64,000 nucleotides of DNA from Paraburkholderia sacchari (GTDB lineage: Bacteria > Pseudomonadota > Gammaproteobacteria > Burkholderiales > Burkholderiaceae): NCBI RefSeq assembly GCF_000785435.2, contig NZ_JTDB02000003.1:186001-250000 (forward strand). The letters are read 5' to 3'. Shown here in pieces: positions 15,160 to 25,503 of the stretch (its first letter is position 1; each line of letters starts with the position of its first letter). The translations under genes and the position numbers were made by a program. The notes under the pieces are model-generated. The model was not told the origin of the DNA. It did not search any database and worked only from the letters and a program-made list of their open reading frames with translations.

Positions 15160-16276
15160 GAGTCTTGGCGAGGTGGGGCGACAGGTAGCGGGTCACGCGC
15201 TGCGCGAGCCAGTCGTTGCGGCCCGGAAACGGCCCCGTCATGAAGCCGACGTGGCCGCCGGCTTCGGGCTGCTCGAGCTCGACCGCGGCGCTCACTTCGT
15301 GGCGCGAGGGCAGCACGTCGCCGGGCAGGAACGGGTCGTTGCGTGCGTTGAGGACGAGCGTGGGCACGGCAATCTCGCCGAGCTTCGGGCCGACCGTCGC
15401 GCGAGTGTAGTAGTCGTGTGCGCTCTTGAAGCCATGCAGCGGCGCGGTCACGACGTCGTCGAATTCGTACATGTTGCGCGTCGCCAGCATGGCTTGCGCG
15501 TCGAACAAGCCCGGATACTGTTCGAGCTTTTGCAGCGCCTTTACCTTGAGCGTCTTCAGGAAGCTGCGCGTGTAGACCATGCCGAAGCCGTTCGCGAGCA
15601 TCTTGCCGCCTGCGTGCACGTCGAGCGGCGCCGAGATCGCGGCGGCGGCGCTCAAGATTTTCGCGTCTTCGCGTTGCTGCGCGAGCCAGTGCAGCAGCAC
15701 GTTGCCGCCGAGCGAAACGCCCGCCGCCACGAGCGGACCCGCGTGGCGCGCGGCGAGGCGGCGCAGGACCCAGTCGACTTCGGCGGCGTCGGCGAGATGG
15801 TAGAAGCGCGGCAGCAGGTTCATCGGCCCGCTGCAACTGCGAAAGTGCGGGATCACCGCGTGCCAGCCGCGCGCATGCGCCGCCGCGGCGAACGCGCGGG
15901 CGTAGTGCGAGCCGGAGCTGCCTTCGAGGCCGTGAAAGAGCACGAATAGCGGCGCCTGTGATGAAGGCTGTGGCGTATTCGGCGCGTCGGCCCAGTCGAG
16001 CTCGATGAAGTCGCCATCGGGCGTGTCCCAGCGTTCGCGCCGGTAGGCGGGCAGGGGCAGGCGCGAGAACAGCGCGGGAATGATGGTCTGGATGTGCGCG
16101 CCCGGCAGCCAGAACGGGGCCTGGTAGGGCGCTTGACAGGATGTTTGACAGGGTGAGGGAGTGCTTGAGCCGCCCTGCGCGTGGCCGCGCGCGCCGTTCA
16201 GGACAGACGCGGCAGGGTGTCTTGCCGCTTCGTTGCTAGTCCGGCTTAACGCCGCTTTTTCGCTTGTCGTGCTCAT
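15152..16276 (-). CDS. Alpha/beta hydrolase of the YheT type
   Basis: A 374-residue hydrolase. After a variable N-terminus of about 50 residues comes FWLPGAHIQTIIPALF, typical of the YheT/AB-hydrolase 4 group, then the oxyanion segment LFHGLEGSSGSHY, the nucleophile elbow GVSLGGN, and C-terminal acid and His in ARNDPFLPGD and EAGGHVGFM. Members hydrolyse small esters or lipids, and the natural substrate is not known. It is the first gene of a two-gene unit with the overlapping unknown protein. The N-terminal region has short repeats (CQTSCQAPYQAPFW) and may begin at a later codon. Confidence 0.85.
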   Translation of the reverse strand: MSTTSEKAALSRTSNEAARHPAASVLNGARGHAQGGSSTPSPCQTSCQAPYQAPFWLPGAHIQTIIPALFSRLPLPAYRRERWDTPDGDFIELDWADAPNTPQPSSQAPLFVLFHGLEGSSGSHYARAFAAAAHARGWHAVIPHFRSCSGPMNLLPRFYHLADAAEVDWVLRRLAARHAGPLVAAGVSLGGNVLLHWLAQQREDAKILSAAAAISAPLDVHAGGKMLANGFGMVYTRSFLKTLKVKALQKLEQYPGLFDAQAMLATRNMYEFDDVVTAPLHGFKSAHDYYTRATVGPKLGEIAVPTLVLNARNDPFLPGDVLPSRHEVSAAVELEQPEAGGHVGFMTGPFPGRNDWLAQRVTRYLSPHLAKTHG

Positions 16277-16345
16277 GGCCGTCCCCTTTCTACCGCGCCT
16301 GGCCCTGCTTTTACCGCTGTCCTGCTGGCGCCGCGCCCGCCTTCG

Positions 16346-16792
16346 TCAATGCAGCGCGCCCTGGCCGTGGCGCAGCTTCGCTGAGAACTGGCTCGCGGCG
16401 TCGTCGGGCATGCGGCTCGCATGAATGTGCGCGATGCGCCACTCGCCGCGTTCATGCACCATCACATAAGTCGTGAAGACCATCGCCGGAATCGCGTTCG
16501 GATCCACGGGGCGATGCGCCTCCACGATCGCGTAGACCACCGTGCCCAGACTGTCGTAGACGCGGATGTCGAGCGGTTCGATCGACACCGGCGCGGCCTC
16601 GAGCTCCGCGACAAGACCGGCGCGAATGTCGGACAGGCCGTGCAGATGCGAACCCTGGGCGCTGATGCAGCTCACGAACTCCTCGTCGATCCACAGGCCC
16701 ATCAACGCGTCGATGTTGACCTCCGCGACGGCCTGATAGTAGGCATTGAGGGTGTCCGCGGCGGCTTCGAAGATGTGGGCAAAACGTGGCAT
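16346..16792 (-). CDS. NTF2-fold (SnoaL-like) protein
   Basis: A 148-residue protein of the SnoaL/DUF4440 cone fold, with the N-terminal helix FEAAADTLNAYYQAVAEVNIDALMGLW, then FVSCISAQGSHLHGLSDIRAGL and a C-terminal sheet ending EWRIAHIHASRM. Members are small enzymes or ligand binders; a specific function cannot be assigned. The start at MPRFAHIF fits the fold's first helix; an in-frame ATG at 16843 would add 17 basic residues. No close operon partner is seen. Confidence 0.75.
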   Translation of the reverse strand: MPRFAHIFEAAADTLNAYYQAVAEVNIDALMGLWIDEEFVSCISAQGSHLHGLSDIRAGLVAELEAAPVSIEPLDIRVYDSLGTVVYAIVEAHRPVDPNAIPAMVFTTYVMVHERGEWRIAHIHASRMPDDAASQFSAKLRHGQGALH

Positions 16793-17119
16793 GGTTCGTT
16801 GATCTGATGCGCTTCTAGCGCGGGTTGGCGTTGGCTTCGGCATTTGCTTCGATTCCGATGCGGCAGTTCGCGGCGCCTGGCAGCCAGGCGCGCCGCCGCA
16901 TCATGAGACCGTCGCGAGACAGGCCTGTGACGCCCCGCTTCGTTGCGCGTTACCTGAATTGGGCGCGCGCTCGATGCATGGTGTCAGTGGCGTGCCGCAC
17001 ATCCACGGCCCGAAGCCCATGAGGCGCGTGAGATTTGCGGGGCGCCGGCAGCCCGCAGGCGGTCCGAAGGGAAACCGCGCGGGGCACGCGCAGCGCGCTC
17101 GCCGCCGGGTTCAGTGCTG
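16793..17119. other. Intergenic region, nothing recognised
   Basis: About 330 bp of GC-rich DNA between the NTF2-fold gene and waaF. I saw no credible gene, hairpin terminator or repeat. Confidence 0.5.
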
Positions 17120-18145
17120 CTAGCGCTGGGCGACCAGCATACCGCGCAAATCGTCGAAAACCTGTTCCGGGCTTAGTTCACGCAAGCAATTCAGATGCCC
17201 GAGCGGACACTCGCGCGCAAAGCAGGGGCTGCATTCGAGGTGCAGCCATTGTACCTTTGCGAGGTCGGACAAGGGCGGCGTGTGGCGCGGATCCGTCGAC
17301 CCGTAGATCGCCACGAGCGGCCGGCGCAGCGCGGCGGCGACATGCATGAGACCCGAGTCGTTGGTGACGACGGCGCTCGCGCGCGAGATGAGCGCGCAGG
17401 CTTCGCCGAGCGCGGTCTGGCCGCACAGGTTGCGCACGTTCGGGGCTTTGTCGGCGATGGCCTGGGCGAGCGGGGCGTCCTTGGGCGAGCCGAGCGCGAC
17501 GATGTGCGTGTACGGGAACGACTGTCCGACCATGCGCGCGAGCGCAGCGAAGTGCTCTGGCGGCCAGCGCTTGGCCGGGCCATATTCGGCGCCGGGGCAG
17601 AACACCAGCAGCGGCACGCGCGTGTCGAGATTGAAGCGCGCCGAGACGCGGGAGGCTTCGTTCGGATCCGCTTCAAGGCGCGGCAGCGGCAGGTCGTCGG
17701 GCACGGTGGCGCCGGGCGCATAAGCGAGTGCGGCGTAGTGCTTGACCATCGGCGGGCGCTCGGTCTTGGGCGGATTCGCGTGGCGCACGTTCAGGAAGCC
17801 GTAGCGGCTCTCGCCCGTGTAGCCGATGCGCAGCGGAATGTTCGCGAGCCACGGGATCAGCGCCGATTTGAGCGAATTCGGCAGCACGTAGACCGCGTCG
17901 TAGCGCTCGGTGCGCAGATCGCCAGCCAGTTGCCAGCGGCGCAGCAGCTGCAGCTTGCCGTGGGCGAGGTCGGTGGCGTAGACGTCGCGTATCTCGGGCA
18001 TGCGCTCGAGCACGGGCGCGACCCAGGTGGGCGCAATCGCATCGATGTCGATGCGCGGATGCAGTTTTACGAGCCGCGAAAGAAGCGGCTGCGCCATCAG
18101 TGCGTCACCGATCCAATTCGGTGCAATTACCAGCGCGCGGCGCAT
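17120..18145 (-). CDS. waaF: ADP-heptose:LPS heptosyltransferase II
   Basis: A 341-residue glycosyltransferase family 9 enzyme that adds the second heptose to the lipopolysaccharide inner core at the cytoplasmic face of the inner membrane. The N-terminus MRRALVIAPNWIGDALMAQPLL and YDAVYVLPNSLKSALIPWL are typical of WaaF, and FCPGAEYGPAKRWP and TNDSGLMHVAAAL (donor binding) are in the expected order. Length matches the family (about 340-350). A C-terminal CSPCF...CPLGHLNCL segment, also seen in relatives, closes the protein. It stands alone on the minus strand, with the small zinc-finger gene upstream. Confidence 0.95.
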   Translation of the reverse strand: MRRALVIAPNWIGDALMAQPLLSRLVKLHPRIDIDAIAPTWVAPVLERMPEIRDVYATDLAHGKLQLLRRWQLAGDLRTERYDAVYVLPNSLKSALIPWLANIPLRIGYTGESRYGFLNVRHANPPKTERPPMVKHYAALAYAPGATVPDDLPLPRLEADPNEASRVSARFNLDTRVPLLVFCPGAEYGPAKRWPPEHFAALARMVGQSFPYTHIVALGSPKDAPLAQAIADKAPNVRNLCGQTALGEACALISRASAVVTNDSGLMHVAAALRRPLVAIYGSTDPRHTPPLSDLAKVQWLHLECSPCFARECPLGHLNCLRELSPEQVFDDLRGMLVAQR

Positions 18146-18504
18146 CGGGAGTCAGAGTCCGGAAAAAGGGCAGGGATTTCGTGCGCGGCCGGCAACCTTG
18201 GTGCCGGTGCTTGCGCGCGAAACGCGGTTAGGGGATCGGCGCGGCAAGCGCGCCAGCGGGCTGCGGGCCGCTCGAACGGCCTGCGTGGCAGACGATGCAC
18301 CGTAGCGGCAGGTGTGAGGAGTACGCCGCGAGCCGGCGCGGGCATCGTCGGGTGCCTACGCTGGCGCGGCGTCTTCCGTTGCGCTGTGCGCCCGGAATGC
18401 GGCGGCCTGGGCCGCCGGTCCTCACCGCCTGTCCTCACGTCACTCACGTTACGGCCGTGGGCACGAACCTCGCGAACCGTACCGCTTCATGCCGGCAGCA
18501 GCCG
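18146..18504. other. Intergenic region with one inverted repeat
   Basis: No gene is supported. GACGATGC (18291-18298) and GCATCGTC (18342-18349) form an inverted repeat with a 43-bp spacer. Nothing else stands out. Confidence 0.45.
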
Positions 18505-18699
18505 TCAGTGGCCGTGCACGACCTCGCCGTCGCGCAGCTTGTAGCGCGTGCTGCAATACGGGCACTTCGCTTCGCCGTGGGTCACGTCGAGAAAGACACG
18601 CGGATGATTGCTCCAGCGCGGCATCGACGGATTCGGGCAATACGCGGGCAGGTCCTTGGCCATCAACTCGACCAGGGGCATTTCCTTGAGTTCGCTCAT
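18505..18699 (-). CDS. Small zinc-finger protein (zf-CHCC type)
   Basis: A 64-residue protein starting MSELKEMPLVELMAKDLPAYCPNP. Its ligands, Cys near 21, His near 41 and a C-terminal CPYC, match the zf-CHCC family, related to the NDUFS6 subunit of complex I. The final segment YKLRDGEVVHGH is typical. The start at 18699 was chosen because the upstream extension to 18861 is basic and low in information. Burkholderiales genomes commonly keep this gene next to waaF. Exact function is unknown. Confidence 0.8.
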   Translation of the reverse strand: MSELKEMPLVELMAKDLPAYCPNPSMPRWSNHPRVFLDVTHGEAKCPYCSTRYKLRDGEVVHGH

Positions 18700-19194
18700 G
18701 AGGATGATTCTCTTTGTATCCGGTGTATCGATCGGGCACAGGCCGGGCGCAGCCGGCTGTCGCGCCGCACGCCCCAAGGCGCGAACCCTTCGGGCGTGCG
18801 CGGGGGCAAAGTGTGCCATTTTAGCGTCATTTGTGCGCCGCAAGCGCGTTCGCGGGCGCATGTGTTGGCGCTGTAAGGTCCCGTAAGGTCTGCGCGGCGT
18901 TCATGCAAATACGCGACATTCGCTGATGCACGGCTCAGATCAACCTGGCTATCGGCTAAAATACCGATCTCGCAAATCGATGCTGGCCTTGCGCCCGGCG
19001 CCGAGCAGCGACCCGCAGCGGTGCCGCGGCCTGTCACAGGGCCGGCAGAGGGCAGCCGCGCGGATCCCGCGCCGCGCCCCTCGCGCCTTTGTCCCCGATT
19101 GCACGTGCCGCGCAGCCATAGCATCCGGGCACGCGTTGCATTCGGCGCCCGCATCGGCTTGCCACCGCCTTCCCACCATCAAGATGAAATCTCC
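18700..19194. other. Intergenic region upstream of pgk
   Basis: About 495 bp between the zinc-finger gene and pgk. No gene is supported on either strand. A TAAAAT near 18957 could be a -10 box for pgk, but I saw no clear -35 partner. Confidence 0.4.
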
Positions 19195-20394
19195 ATGAAC
19201 AAGGTTCTGCGTCTTTCCGACCTCATCTCCGAAGGCAAGCTCCAGGGCAAGCGGGTGTTCATCCGCGCCGACCTGAACGTGCCGCAGGACGACCAGGGCA
19301 ACATCACCGAAGACACCCGCGTGCGCGCATCCGTGCCGGCCATCAAGGCGGCGCTCGACGCTGGCGCGGCCGTCATGGTCACTTCGCACCTGGGCCGCCC
19401 GACCGAAGGCGAATTCAAGCCTGAAGACTCGCTTGCGCCGGTTGCGAAGCGCCTTGCCGAGTTGCTTGGCCGCGACGTGCCGCTGGTCGCGAACTGGGTC
19501 GAGAACGGTGTGAACGTCGCGCCGGGCAACGTGGTCCTGCTCGAAAACTGCCGCGTCAACAAGGGCGAGAAGAAGAATTCCGACGAACTCGCGCAGAAAA
19601 TGGCGCAGCTCTGCGACATCTACGTCAATGATGCTTTCGGCACCGCGCACCGCGCCGAAGCCACCACCTACGGCATCGCGAAGTACGCGGGCATCGCCTG
19701 CGCGGGCCCGCTGCTGGCGGCCGAACTCGACGCGCTCGGCAAGGCGCTCGGCGCGCCCAAGCGCCCGCTCGTGGCGATCGTCGCCGGCTCGAAGGTCTCG
19801 ACCAAGCTCACCATCCTCAAGACGCTGGCCGAGAAGGTCGACCAGTTGATCGTGGGCGGCGGCATCGCCAACACGTTCATGCTCGCGGCCGGCCTGAAGA
19901 TCGGCAAGTCGCTCGCTGAAGCCGATCTCGTCGATGAAGCGAAGGCCATCATCGAAGCGGCGCGCGCGCGCGGGGCATCGGTGCCGATCCCGACCGACGT
20001 CGTGACAGCCAAGGAATTCTCGCCGACGGCCAAGGCTGAGACGAAGAACGTGGCCGATGTGGCCGACGACGACATGATCCTCGACATCGGCCCGGTCACG
20101 GCCAACGCGCTCGCCGCGCAGCTCGCGCAGGCCGGCACGGTGGTGTGGAACGGCCCGGTCGGCGTGTTCGAGTTCGACCAGTTCGGCAACGGCACGAAGA
20201 CGCTCGCGAGCGCCATCGCCAATTCGGGCGCGTTCTCGATCGCCGGCGGCGGCGACACGCTCGCGGCCATCGCGAAGTACGACATCGCCGACAAGGTCAG
20301 CTATATCTCGACCGGCGGCGGCGCCTTCCTGGAATTCCTCGAAGGCAAGAAGCTGCCGGCCGTGGAAGTGCTCGAAACCCGGGCGGCAGGTTAA
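19195..20394 (+). CDS. pgk: Phosphoglycerate kinase
   Basis: A 399-residue cytoplasmic enzyme that makes ATP and 3-phosphoglycerate from 1,3-bisphosphoglycerate. Motifs: [12 protein letters not shown] (substrate Asp/Asn), [11 protein letters not shown], the [11 protein letters not shown] segment, [12 protein letters not shown], and the C-terminal nucleotide-binding GGGDTLAAI with [14 protein letters not shown]. The start at 19195 ([10 protein letters not shown]) was chosen on family length; the frame runs upstream to 19021 without family-like sequence. It is followed by pyk and fba on the same strand, a glycolytic cluster. Confidence 0.97.
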   Translation: MNKVLRLSDLISEGKLQGKRVFIRADLNVPQDDQGNITEDTRVRASVPAIKAALDAGAAVMVTSHLGRPTEGEFKPEDSLAPVAKRLAELLGRDVPLVANWVENGVNVAPGNVVLLENCRVNKGEKKNSDELAQKMAQLCDIYVNDAFGTAHRAEATTYGIAKYAGIACAGPLLAAELDALGKALGAPKRPLVAIVAGSKVSTKLTILKTLAEKVDQLIVGGGIANTFMLAAGLKIGKSLAEADLVDEAKAIIEAARARGASVPIPTDVVTAKEFSPTAKAETKNVADVADDDMILDIGPVTANALAAQLAQAGTVVWNGPVGVFEFDQFGNGTKTLASAIANSGAFSIAGGGDTLAAIAKYDIADKVSYISTGGGAFLEFLEGKKLPAVEVLETRAAG

Positions 20395-20784
20395 GTGGCG
20401 CCGCGCGCCCCGGCCGGGAAGGTGGCAAAGGCCGCCGCTGGCAAGTCTCCTCGCGCTGGCGCGGCCAGCCCGCGCGGCGCAGCCGGGGCCGCAAAAGCTG
20501 TAAAAGAGCAGGGGCGCGCAGCGCCTCTCGCAGGCACAGCGCGGGCGAGCGCGACGCCCGCCGCCGCGCCAAAGCGCGAGCATGCGCCGCTCGCGGGCAC
20601 GAACATACGCAGCACCATCACAAGCAACGCCGCGCCAGTCCAGCCGACTGGCGCCGAGCTCTCCAAGAAAGCGACGCCGGGTCTGACCGGTGCGCGTTCC
20701 GGCCCCGCCGCATCGGCGATCGGGCCGGCCAGCACATCTCGCAACAACGGTTTTTCCAGCGATCCTATCCAGACGAGGAGACTC
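20395..20784. other. 390-bp gap open in frame with pyk
   Basis: The DNA between the pgk stop and the pyk ATG is open for 130 codons in the pyk frame, beginning with GTG directly after the pgk TAA. The translation is Ala/Lys/Arg/Pro-rich (AGKVAKAAAGKSPRAGAAS and so on). Pyruvate kinases do not carry such an extension, and a good ribosome-binding site sits before the pyk ATG, so it is probably non-coding. Confidence 0.5.
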
Positions 20785-22221
20785 ATGCATCGCGCCACCA
20801 AGATTGTTGCCACCATCGGTCCGGCTTCCAGCACGCCGGACGTCCTGCAGAAAATGATCCGCGCGGGATTGGACGTGGTGCGTCTGAACTTCTCGCACGG
20901 CACTGCCGACGATCATCGCCAGCGCGCCGAGATGGTGCGGGAATGCGCTCGCCAGTCCGGCCGCGAAGTCGCGATCATGGCCGACCTGCAAGGCCCGAAG
21001 ATTCGTGTGGGCAAGTTCGAAAACGGCAAGACGACGCTCGAGCCGGGCAAGTCCTTCATCCTCGACGCCGACTGCGAGCTCGGTAACGACGAGCGCGTCG
21101 GCCTCGACTACAAGGACCTGCCGCGCGACCTGAAGCCCGCCGACGTGCTGCTGCTCAACGACGGCCTGATCGTGCTCGACGTGGTGCGCGTGATCGGCAG
21201 CGAGATCCACACGACAGTGCGCGTGGGCGGCGACCTGTCGAACAATAAAGGCATCAACCGCCAGGGCGGCGGCCTCACGGCGCCCGCGCTCACCGCGAAG
21301 GACATGGAGGACATCCGCACGGCGATGTCGCTCGGCGCGGACTTCGTAGCCGTGTCGTTCCCGAAGAACGCCACCGACATGGAAATGGCGCGCCAGCTCG
21401 CGAACATCGCGGGTGCGCCCTACGGCATCAAGCCGAAGATGATCGCGAAGATCGAGCGCGCCGAAGCCATTCCGGCGCTGCAGGAAATTCTCGATTCGTC
21501 GGACGGCATCATGGTCGCGCGCGGCGATCTCGCTGTGGAAGTGGGCAACGCGGCGGTTCCGGCGTTGCAAAAGCGCATGATCCGCATGGCGCGCGACTCG
21601 AACAAGCTCGTGATCACGGCCACGCAGATGATGGAGTCGATGATCCACGCGCCCGTGCCCACGCGCGCCGAAGTCTCGGACGTGGCCAACGCCGTGCTCG
21701 ACGGCACCGACGCCGTGATGCTCTCGGCCGAGTCGGCGGCGGGCAAGTATCCGGTGGAGACCATCGAGGCGATGGCCGCGATCTGCGTGGAAGCGGAGAA
21801 GTCGGAGCACAGCGAGCTCGACAAGGATTTTCTCGATCGCACCTTCACGCGCATCGACCAGTCGATCGCCATGGGCGCGCTGTTCACGGCCTATCACCTG
21901 GGCGCAAAGGCCATCGTCGCACTCACGGATTCGGGTTCGACCGCGCTCTGGATGTCGCGCCACTGGACCCATGTGCCCATCTTCGCGCTCACGCCGCGCG
22001 CCGGCAGCGAGCGGGCGATGTCGCTCTACCGCAATGTCACGCCGCTGCATCTGGACACCAGCAACGACCGCGACACGGCGCTCCAGCAGGCCATCGAAGT
22101 GGTGGTGAGCAAGGGCTACGCGGCGCGCGGGGACATGGTCGTGCTGACCGTGGGCGAGCCGATGGGCCAGCCCGGCGGCACCAACACGCTGAAGATCGTG
22201 CGGGTCGGCGACGTCTTGTAA
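20785..22221 (+). CDS. pyk: Pyruvate kinase
   Basis: A 478-residue enzyme that transfers phosphate from phosphoenolpyruvate to ADP. The family motifs are complete: ATKIVATIGPASS at the start, RLNFSHGT, IMADLQGPKIRVG, the catalytic-loop segment KPKMIAKIERAEAI, SDGIMVARGDLAVEVG, and DGTDAVMLSAESAAGKYPVE. Length is usual for bacterial enzymes. The ATG at 20785 follows CGAGGAGACTC, a good ribosome-binding site. The gene lies between pgk and fba, in the same direction. Confidence 0.97.
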   Translation: MHRATKIVATIGPASSTPDVLQKMIRAGLDVVRLNFSHGTADDHRQRAEMVRECARQSGREVAIMADLQGPKIRVGKFENGKTTLEPGKSFILDADCELGNDERVGLDYKDLPRDLKPADVLLLNDGLIVLDVVRVIGSEIHTTVRVGGDLSNNKGINRQGGGLTAPALTAKDMEDIRTAMSLGADFVAVSFPKNATDMEMARQLANIAGAPYGIKPKMIAKIERAEAIPALQEILDSSDGIMVARGDLAVEVGNAAVPALQKRMIRMARDSNKLVITATQMMESMIHAPVPTRAEVSDVANAVLDGTDAVMLSAESAAGKYPVETIEAMAAICVEAEKSEHSELDKDFLDRTFTRIDQSIAMGALFTAYHLGAKAIVALTDSGSTALWMSRHWTHVPIFALTPRAGSERAMSLYRNVTPLHLDTSNDRDTALQQAIEVVVSKGYAARGDMVVLTVGEPMGQPGGTNTLKIVRVGDVL

Positions 22222-22603
22222 AGCCGCGGCGAATTTTTTCGCTTTATTTGTGAGGCTCGCGCGAAAAAGGGGAGCATGACGTTGGTATCGAATTGGTATC
22301 TTAAAGGTGCCAACAAGGTGCTGATGGGGCCGCTTTCCCCAGCATTTGTGGCCCGCGCGCAATCGAGGCGGTGCGCGGGCTGTCAACTCTTTTTGCATCT
22401 TCTCGCCGATTTGACGTCCTGATACGCTAATTTCATGCCAGTTCGTTTTTTTGGCGGCGGGAACGTAGCGGCTTCGCGATAAAATCACGAAATTGAGCCC
22501 GCTGCCCCGCGCGCGGGCGATGGCCGCAAGGCCATCCTCGACCGGCCGCGCAAGACGGCCGGCGGCACGAAGCAATTCGTTTCAAATCAAAGGAGTAGCA
22601 ACA
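22222..22603. promoter_or_regulatory. pyk-fba intergenic region with direct repeats and a hairpin
   Basis: No gene is supported. TTGGTATC occurs at 22282-22289 and 22293-22300, start to start 11 bp, with a related inverted GGTGCCAA a few bases on. TGCTG-AT-GGGG pairs with CCCC-AGCA (22319-22344). A TAAAAT near 22483 may be the -10 box of fba. The repeats look like a regulator site. Confidence 0.45.
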
Positions 22604-23668
22604 ATGCCTCTCGTTTCAATGCGTCAACTGCTCGACCACGCCGCTGAAAACGGCTATGGCCTGCCGGCGTTCAACGTGAACAACCTGGAACAGGTCCAGG
22701 CCATCATGGAAGCCGCCAACCAGGTCGGCTCGCCGGTGATCATGCAGGCTTCGGCAGGCGCGCGCAAATATGCGGGCGAGCCGTTTCTGCGCCACCTGAT
22801 CGAAGCCGCGATCGAGTCGTATCCGCATATTCCCGTGGTGATGCACCAGGACCACGGCCAGTCGCCGGCGGTCTGCATGGCAGCCATCCGCAGCGGTTTC
22901 TCGAGCGTGATGATGGACGGCTCGCTCGAAGCCGACGGCAAGACGGTCGCTTCGTACGAGTACAACGTCGATGTTTCGCGCAAGGTCGTCGAAATGGCGC
23001 ACTCGATCGGCGTCACCGTGGAAGCGGAACTGGGCGTGCTCGGCTCGCTCGAGACGATGAAGGGCGACAAGGAAGACGGTCACGGCGCCGAAGGCACCAT
23101 GACGCGCGAGCAGCTCCTGACCGATCCGGAGCAGGCCGCCGACTTCGTGAAGCTCACGCAGTGCGACGCGCTGGCCATCGCCATCGGCACCTCGCACGGC
23201 GCGTACAAGTTCTCCAAGAAGCCCACGGGCGACATCCTGTCGATCCAGCGCATCAAGGAAATCCACGCACGCATTCCGAACACGCACCTCGTGATGCACG
23301 GTTCGTCGTCGGTGCCGCAGGAGCTGCTCGCGGAAATCCGCGAATTCGGCGGCGACATGAAGGAAACCTACGGCGTGCCGGTCGAAGAGATCCAGGAAGG
23401 CATCCGTCACGGCGTGCGCAAGATCAACATCGACACCGATCTGCGTCTGGCGATCACGGGCGCGATCCGTCGCTATATGTTCGAGAATCCGTCGAAGTTC
23501 GACCCGCGCGACTACCTGAAGCCGGCTCGCGAAGCCGCGAAGAAGGTCTGCGTGGACCGCTTCCTCGCGTTCGGCTGCGAAGGCCAGGCTGGCAAGATCA
23601 AGCCGGTCTCGCTCGACAAGATCGCAGAGAAGTACAAGTCGGGCGAACTCGCGCAGATCGTCCGCTAA
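22604..23668 (+). CDS. fba: Fructose-bisphosphate aldolase, class II
   Basis: A 354-residue zinc-dependent aldolase that interconverts fructose 1,6-bisphosphate with glyceraldehyde 3-phosphate and dihydroxyacetone phosphate. Motifs: [22 protein letters not shown] (catalytic Asp and a zinc His), [18 protein letters not shown] and MHGSSSVP. The length and [11 protein letters not shown] segment match the longer class IIB-type enzymes of proteobacteria. AAAGGAG lies ten bases before the ATG, which settles the start. It follows pyk and has its own probable promoter region; it is followed by a terminator-like hairpin. Confidence 0.96.
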   Translation: MPLVSMRQLLDHAAENGYGLPAFNVNNLEQVQAIMEAANQVGSPVIMQASAGARKYAGEPFLRHLIEAAIESYPHIPVVMHQDHGQSPAVCMAAIRSGFSSVMMDGSLEADGKTVASYEYNVDVSRKVVEMAHSIGVTVEAELGVLGSLETMKGDKEDGHGAEGTMTREQLLTDPEQAADFVKLTQCDALAIAIGTSHGAYKFSKKPTGDILSIQRIKEIHARIPNTHLVMHGSSSVPQELLAEIREFGGDMKETYGVPVEEIQEGIRHGVRKINIDTDLRLAITGAIRRYMFENPSKFDPRDYLKPAREAAKKVCVDRFLAFGCEGQAGKIKPVSLDKIAEKYKSGELAQIVR

Positions 23669-23711
23669 ATGGGTAGCCGCGCTGGCGCGGCTGTCCCGAA
23701 GTCGTAAAAAA

Positions 23712-23748
23712 CATCGCCGTTTCCGCCTGTTTTGGGGGAACGGCGATG
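23712..23748 (+). terminator. Terminator-like hairpin after fba
   Basis: CATCGCCGTT (23712-23721) pairs with AACGGCGATG (23739-23748), with further pairing inside, and a short CTTTT follows. It separates fba from the purine genes. Confidence 0.6.
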
Positions 23749-23896
23749 GGCTTTTCCGGGATTTCTGATTAGTTTTGGTTTACCCTCGCAATACTTTCAG
23801 ATTCCGGCTCCCCGCCGGGGACTGATTCCGCGATCCGTGGCCGCGATATTGCCCGGATCTGCCCGTTTTCGATTGTCCTTTTAGCGAATCACGACG

Positions 23897-24787
23897 ATGT
23901 CTACCCTCTACGAATCCACGCTCCGCTCGCTGCCGCTCCTCGGCCGCGGCAAGGTCCGCGACAACTACGCCGTGGGCGACGACAAGCTGCTGATCGTCAC
24001 GACCGACCGCCTGTCGGCGTTCGACGTCATCATGGGCGAGCCGATTCCGCGCAAGGGCGAGGTGCTCAACCAGATGGCCGACTTCTGGTTCGAGAAGCTC
24101 AAGCACGTCGTGCCGAATCACCTCACCGGCATCGCGCCCGAGACGGTCGTGGCCGCCGACGAAGTCGATCAGGTCAAGGGCCGCGCTGTGGTGGTCAAGC
24201 GTCTGGAGCCGATCCTCGTGGAAGCCGTGGTGCGCGGCTATCTGGCCGGCAGCGGCTGGAAGGACTATCAGGCAACGGGCGCCGTGTGCGGCGTGCAACT
24301 GCCGTCGGGCCTGCAAAACGCGCAAAAACTGCCCGAGCCGATCTTCACGCCGGCAGCCAAGGCCGAAATGGGCCATCACGACGAGAACATCACCTACGAA
24401 GAAATGGAGCGCCGCATCGGCACCGAGCTTTCGCGCACCATCAAAGAGATTTCCATCAAGCTGTACAAGGAAGCGGCCGACTACGCGGCCACGCGCGGCA
24501 TCATCATCGCCGACACCAAGTTCGAGTTCGGTCTGGACAACAAGGGCCAGCTCTATCTGATGGACGAAGCGCTGACCGCCGACTCGTCGCGTTTCTGGCC
24601 TGCCGATCAATACCAGGTGGGCTCGAATCCGCCGTCGTTCGACAAGCAGTTCGTGCGCGACTGGCTCGAAACCCAGCCGTGGAAGAAAGAGCCGCCGGCG
24701 CCGAAGCTGCCCGACGACGTGCTGGCGAAGACGTCGGCGAAGTATCAGGAGGCGCTCGAACGCCTCACGGGCCAGAAGCTCGCTTAA
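23897..24787 (+). CDS. purC: Phosphoribosylaminoimidazole-succinocarboxamide synthase
   Basis: A 296-residue SAICAR synthetase that joins aspartate to CAIR with ATP, in de novo purine synthesis. Motifs: [15 protein letters not shown] (ATP binding), [38 protein letters not shown], and [10 protein letters not shown] with [15 protein letters not shown]. Length fits the longer fungal/beta-proteobacterial type. purE begins 43 bp downstream and purK after that, forming a purine operon. Confidence 0.97.
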   Translation: MSTLYESTLRSLPLLGRGKVRDNYAVGDDKLLIVTTDRLSAFDVIMGEPIPRKGEVLNQMADFWFEKLKHVVPNHLTGIAPETVVAADEVDQVKGRAVVVKRLEPILVEAVVRGYLAGSGWKDYQATGAVCGVQLPSGLQNAQKLPEPIFTPAAKAEMGHHDENITYEEMERRIGTELSRTIKEISIKLYKEAADYAATRGIIIADTKFEFGLDNKGQLYLMDEALTADSSRFWPADQYQVGSNPPSFDKQFVRDWLETQPWKKEPPAPKLPDDVLAKTSAKYQEALERLTGQKLA

Positions 24788-24830
24788 AGCAGCGCCGTAA
24801 AGCAGCGCAAAGAGGGAAGAAGGAAGCACA

Positions 24831-25349
<519 letters not shown>

Positions 25350-25503
25350 TGCAGCACCTGCTCGCTGCGAAGCAGGCAAGTGACATCGTCTAGAGGCAAA
25401 GAGGCGGGGCAGCGCTCCCGCCTCTTTGCGTTGCGACGTTAAACCTCGGTCTGGCCCGCGCGCCTTCCTCAGGCGCCGCGGCCAGCCGCGACCGACCACG
25501 AAG

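Noticed and set aside
18949..22575. 1208-codon minus-strand frame across pgk and pyk
   Set aside because: It is antisense to two complete glycolytic genes; long antisense frames are common at this GC content and the translation is Arg/His-rich.
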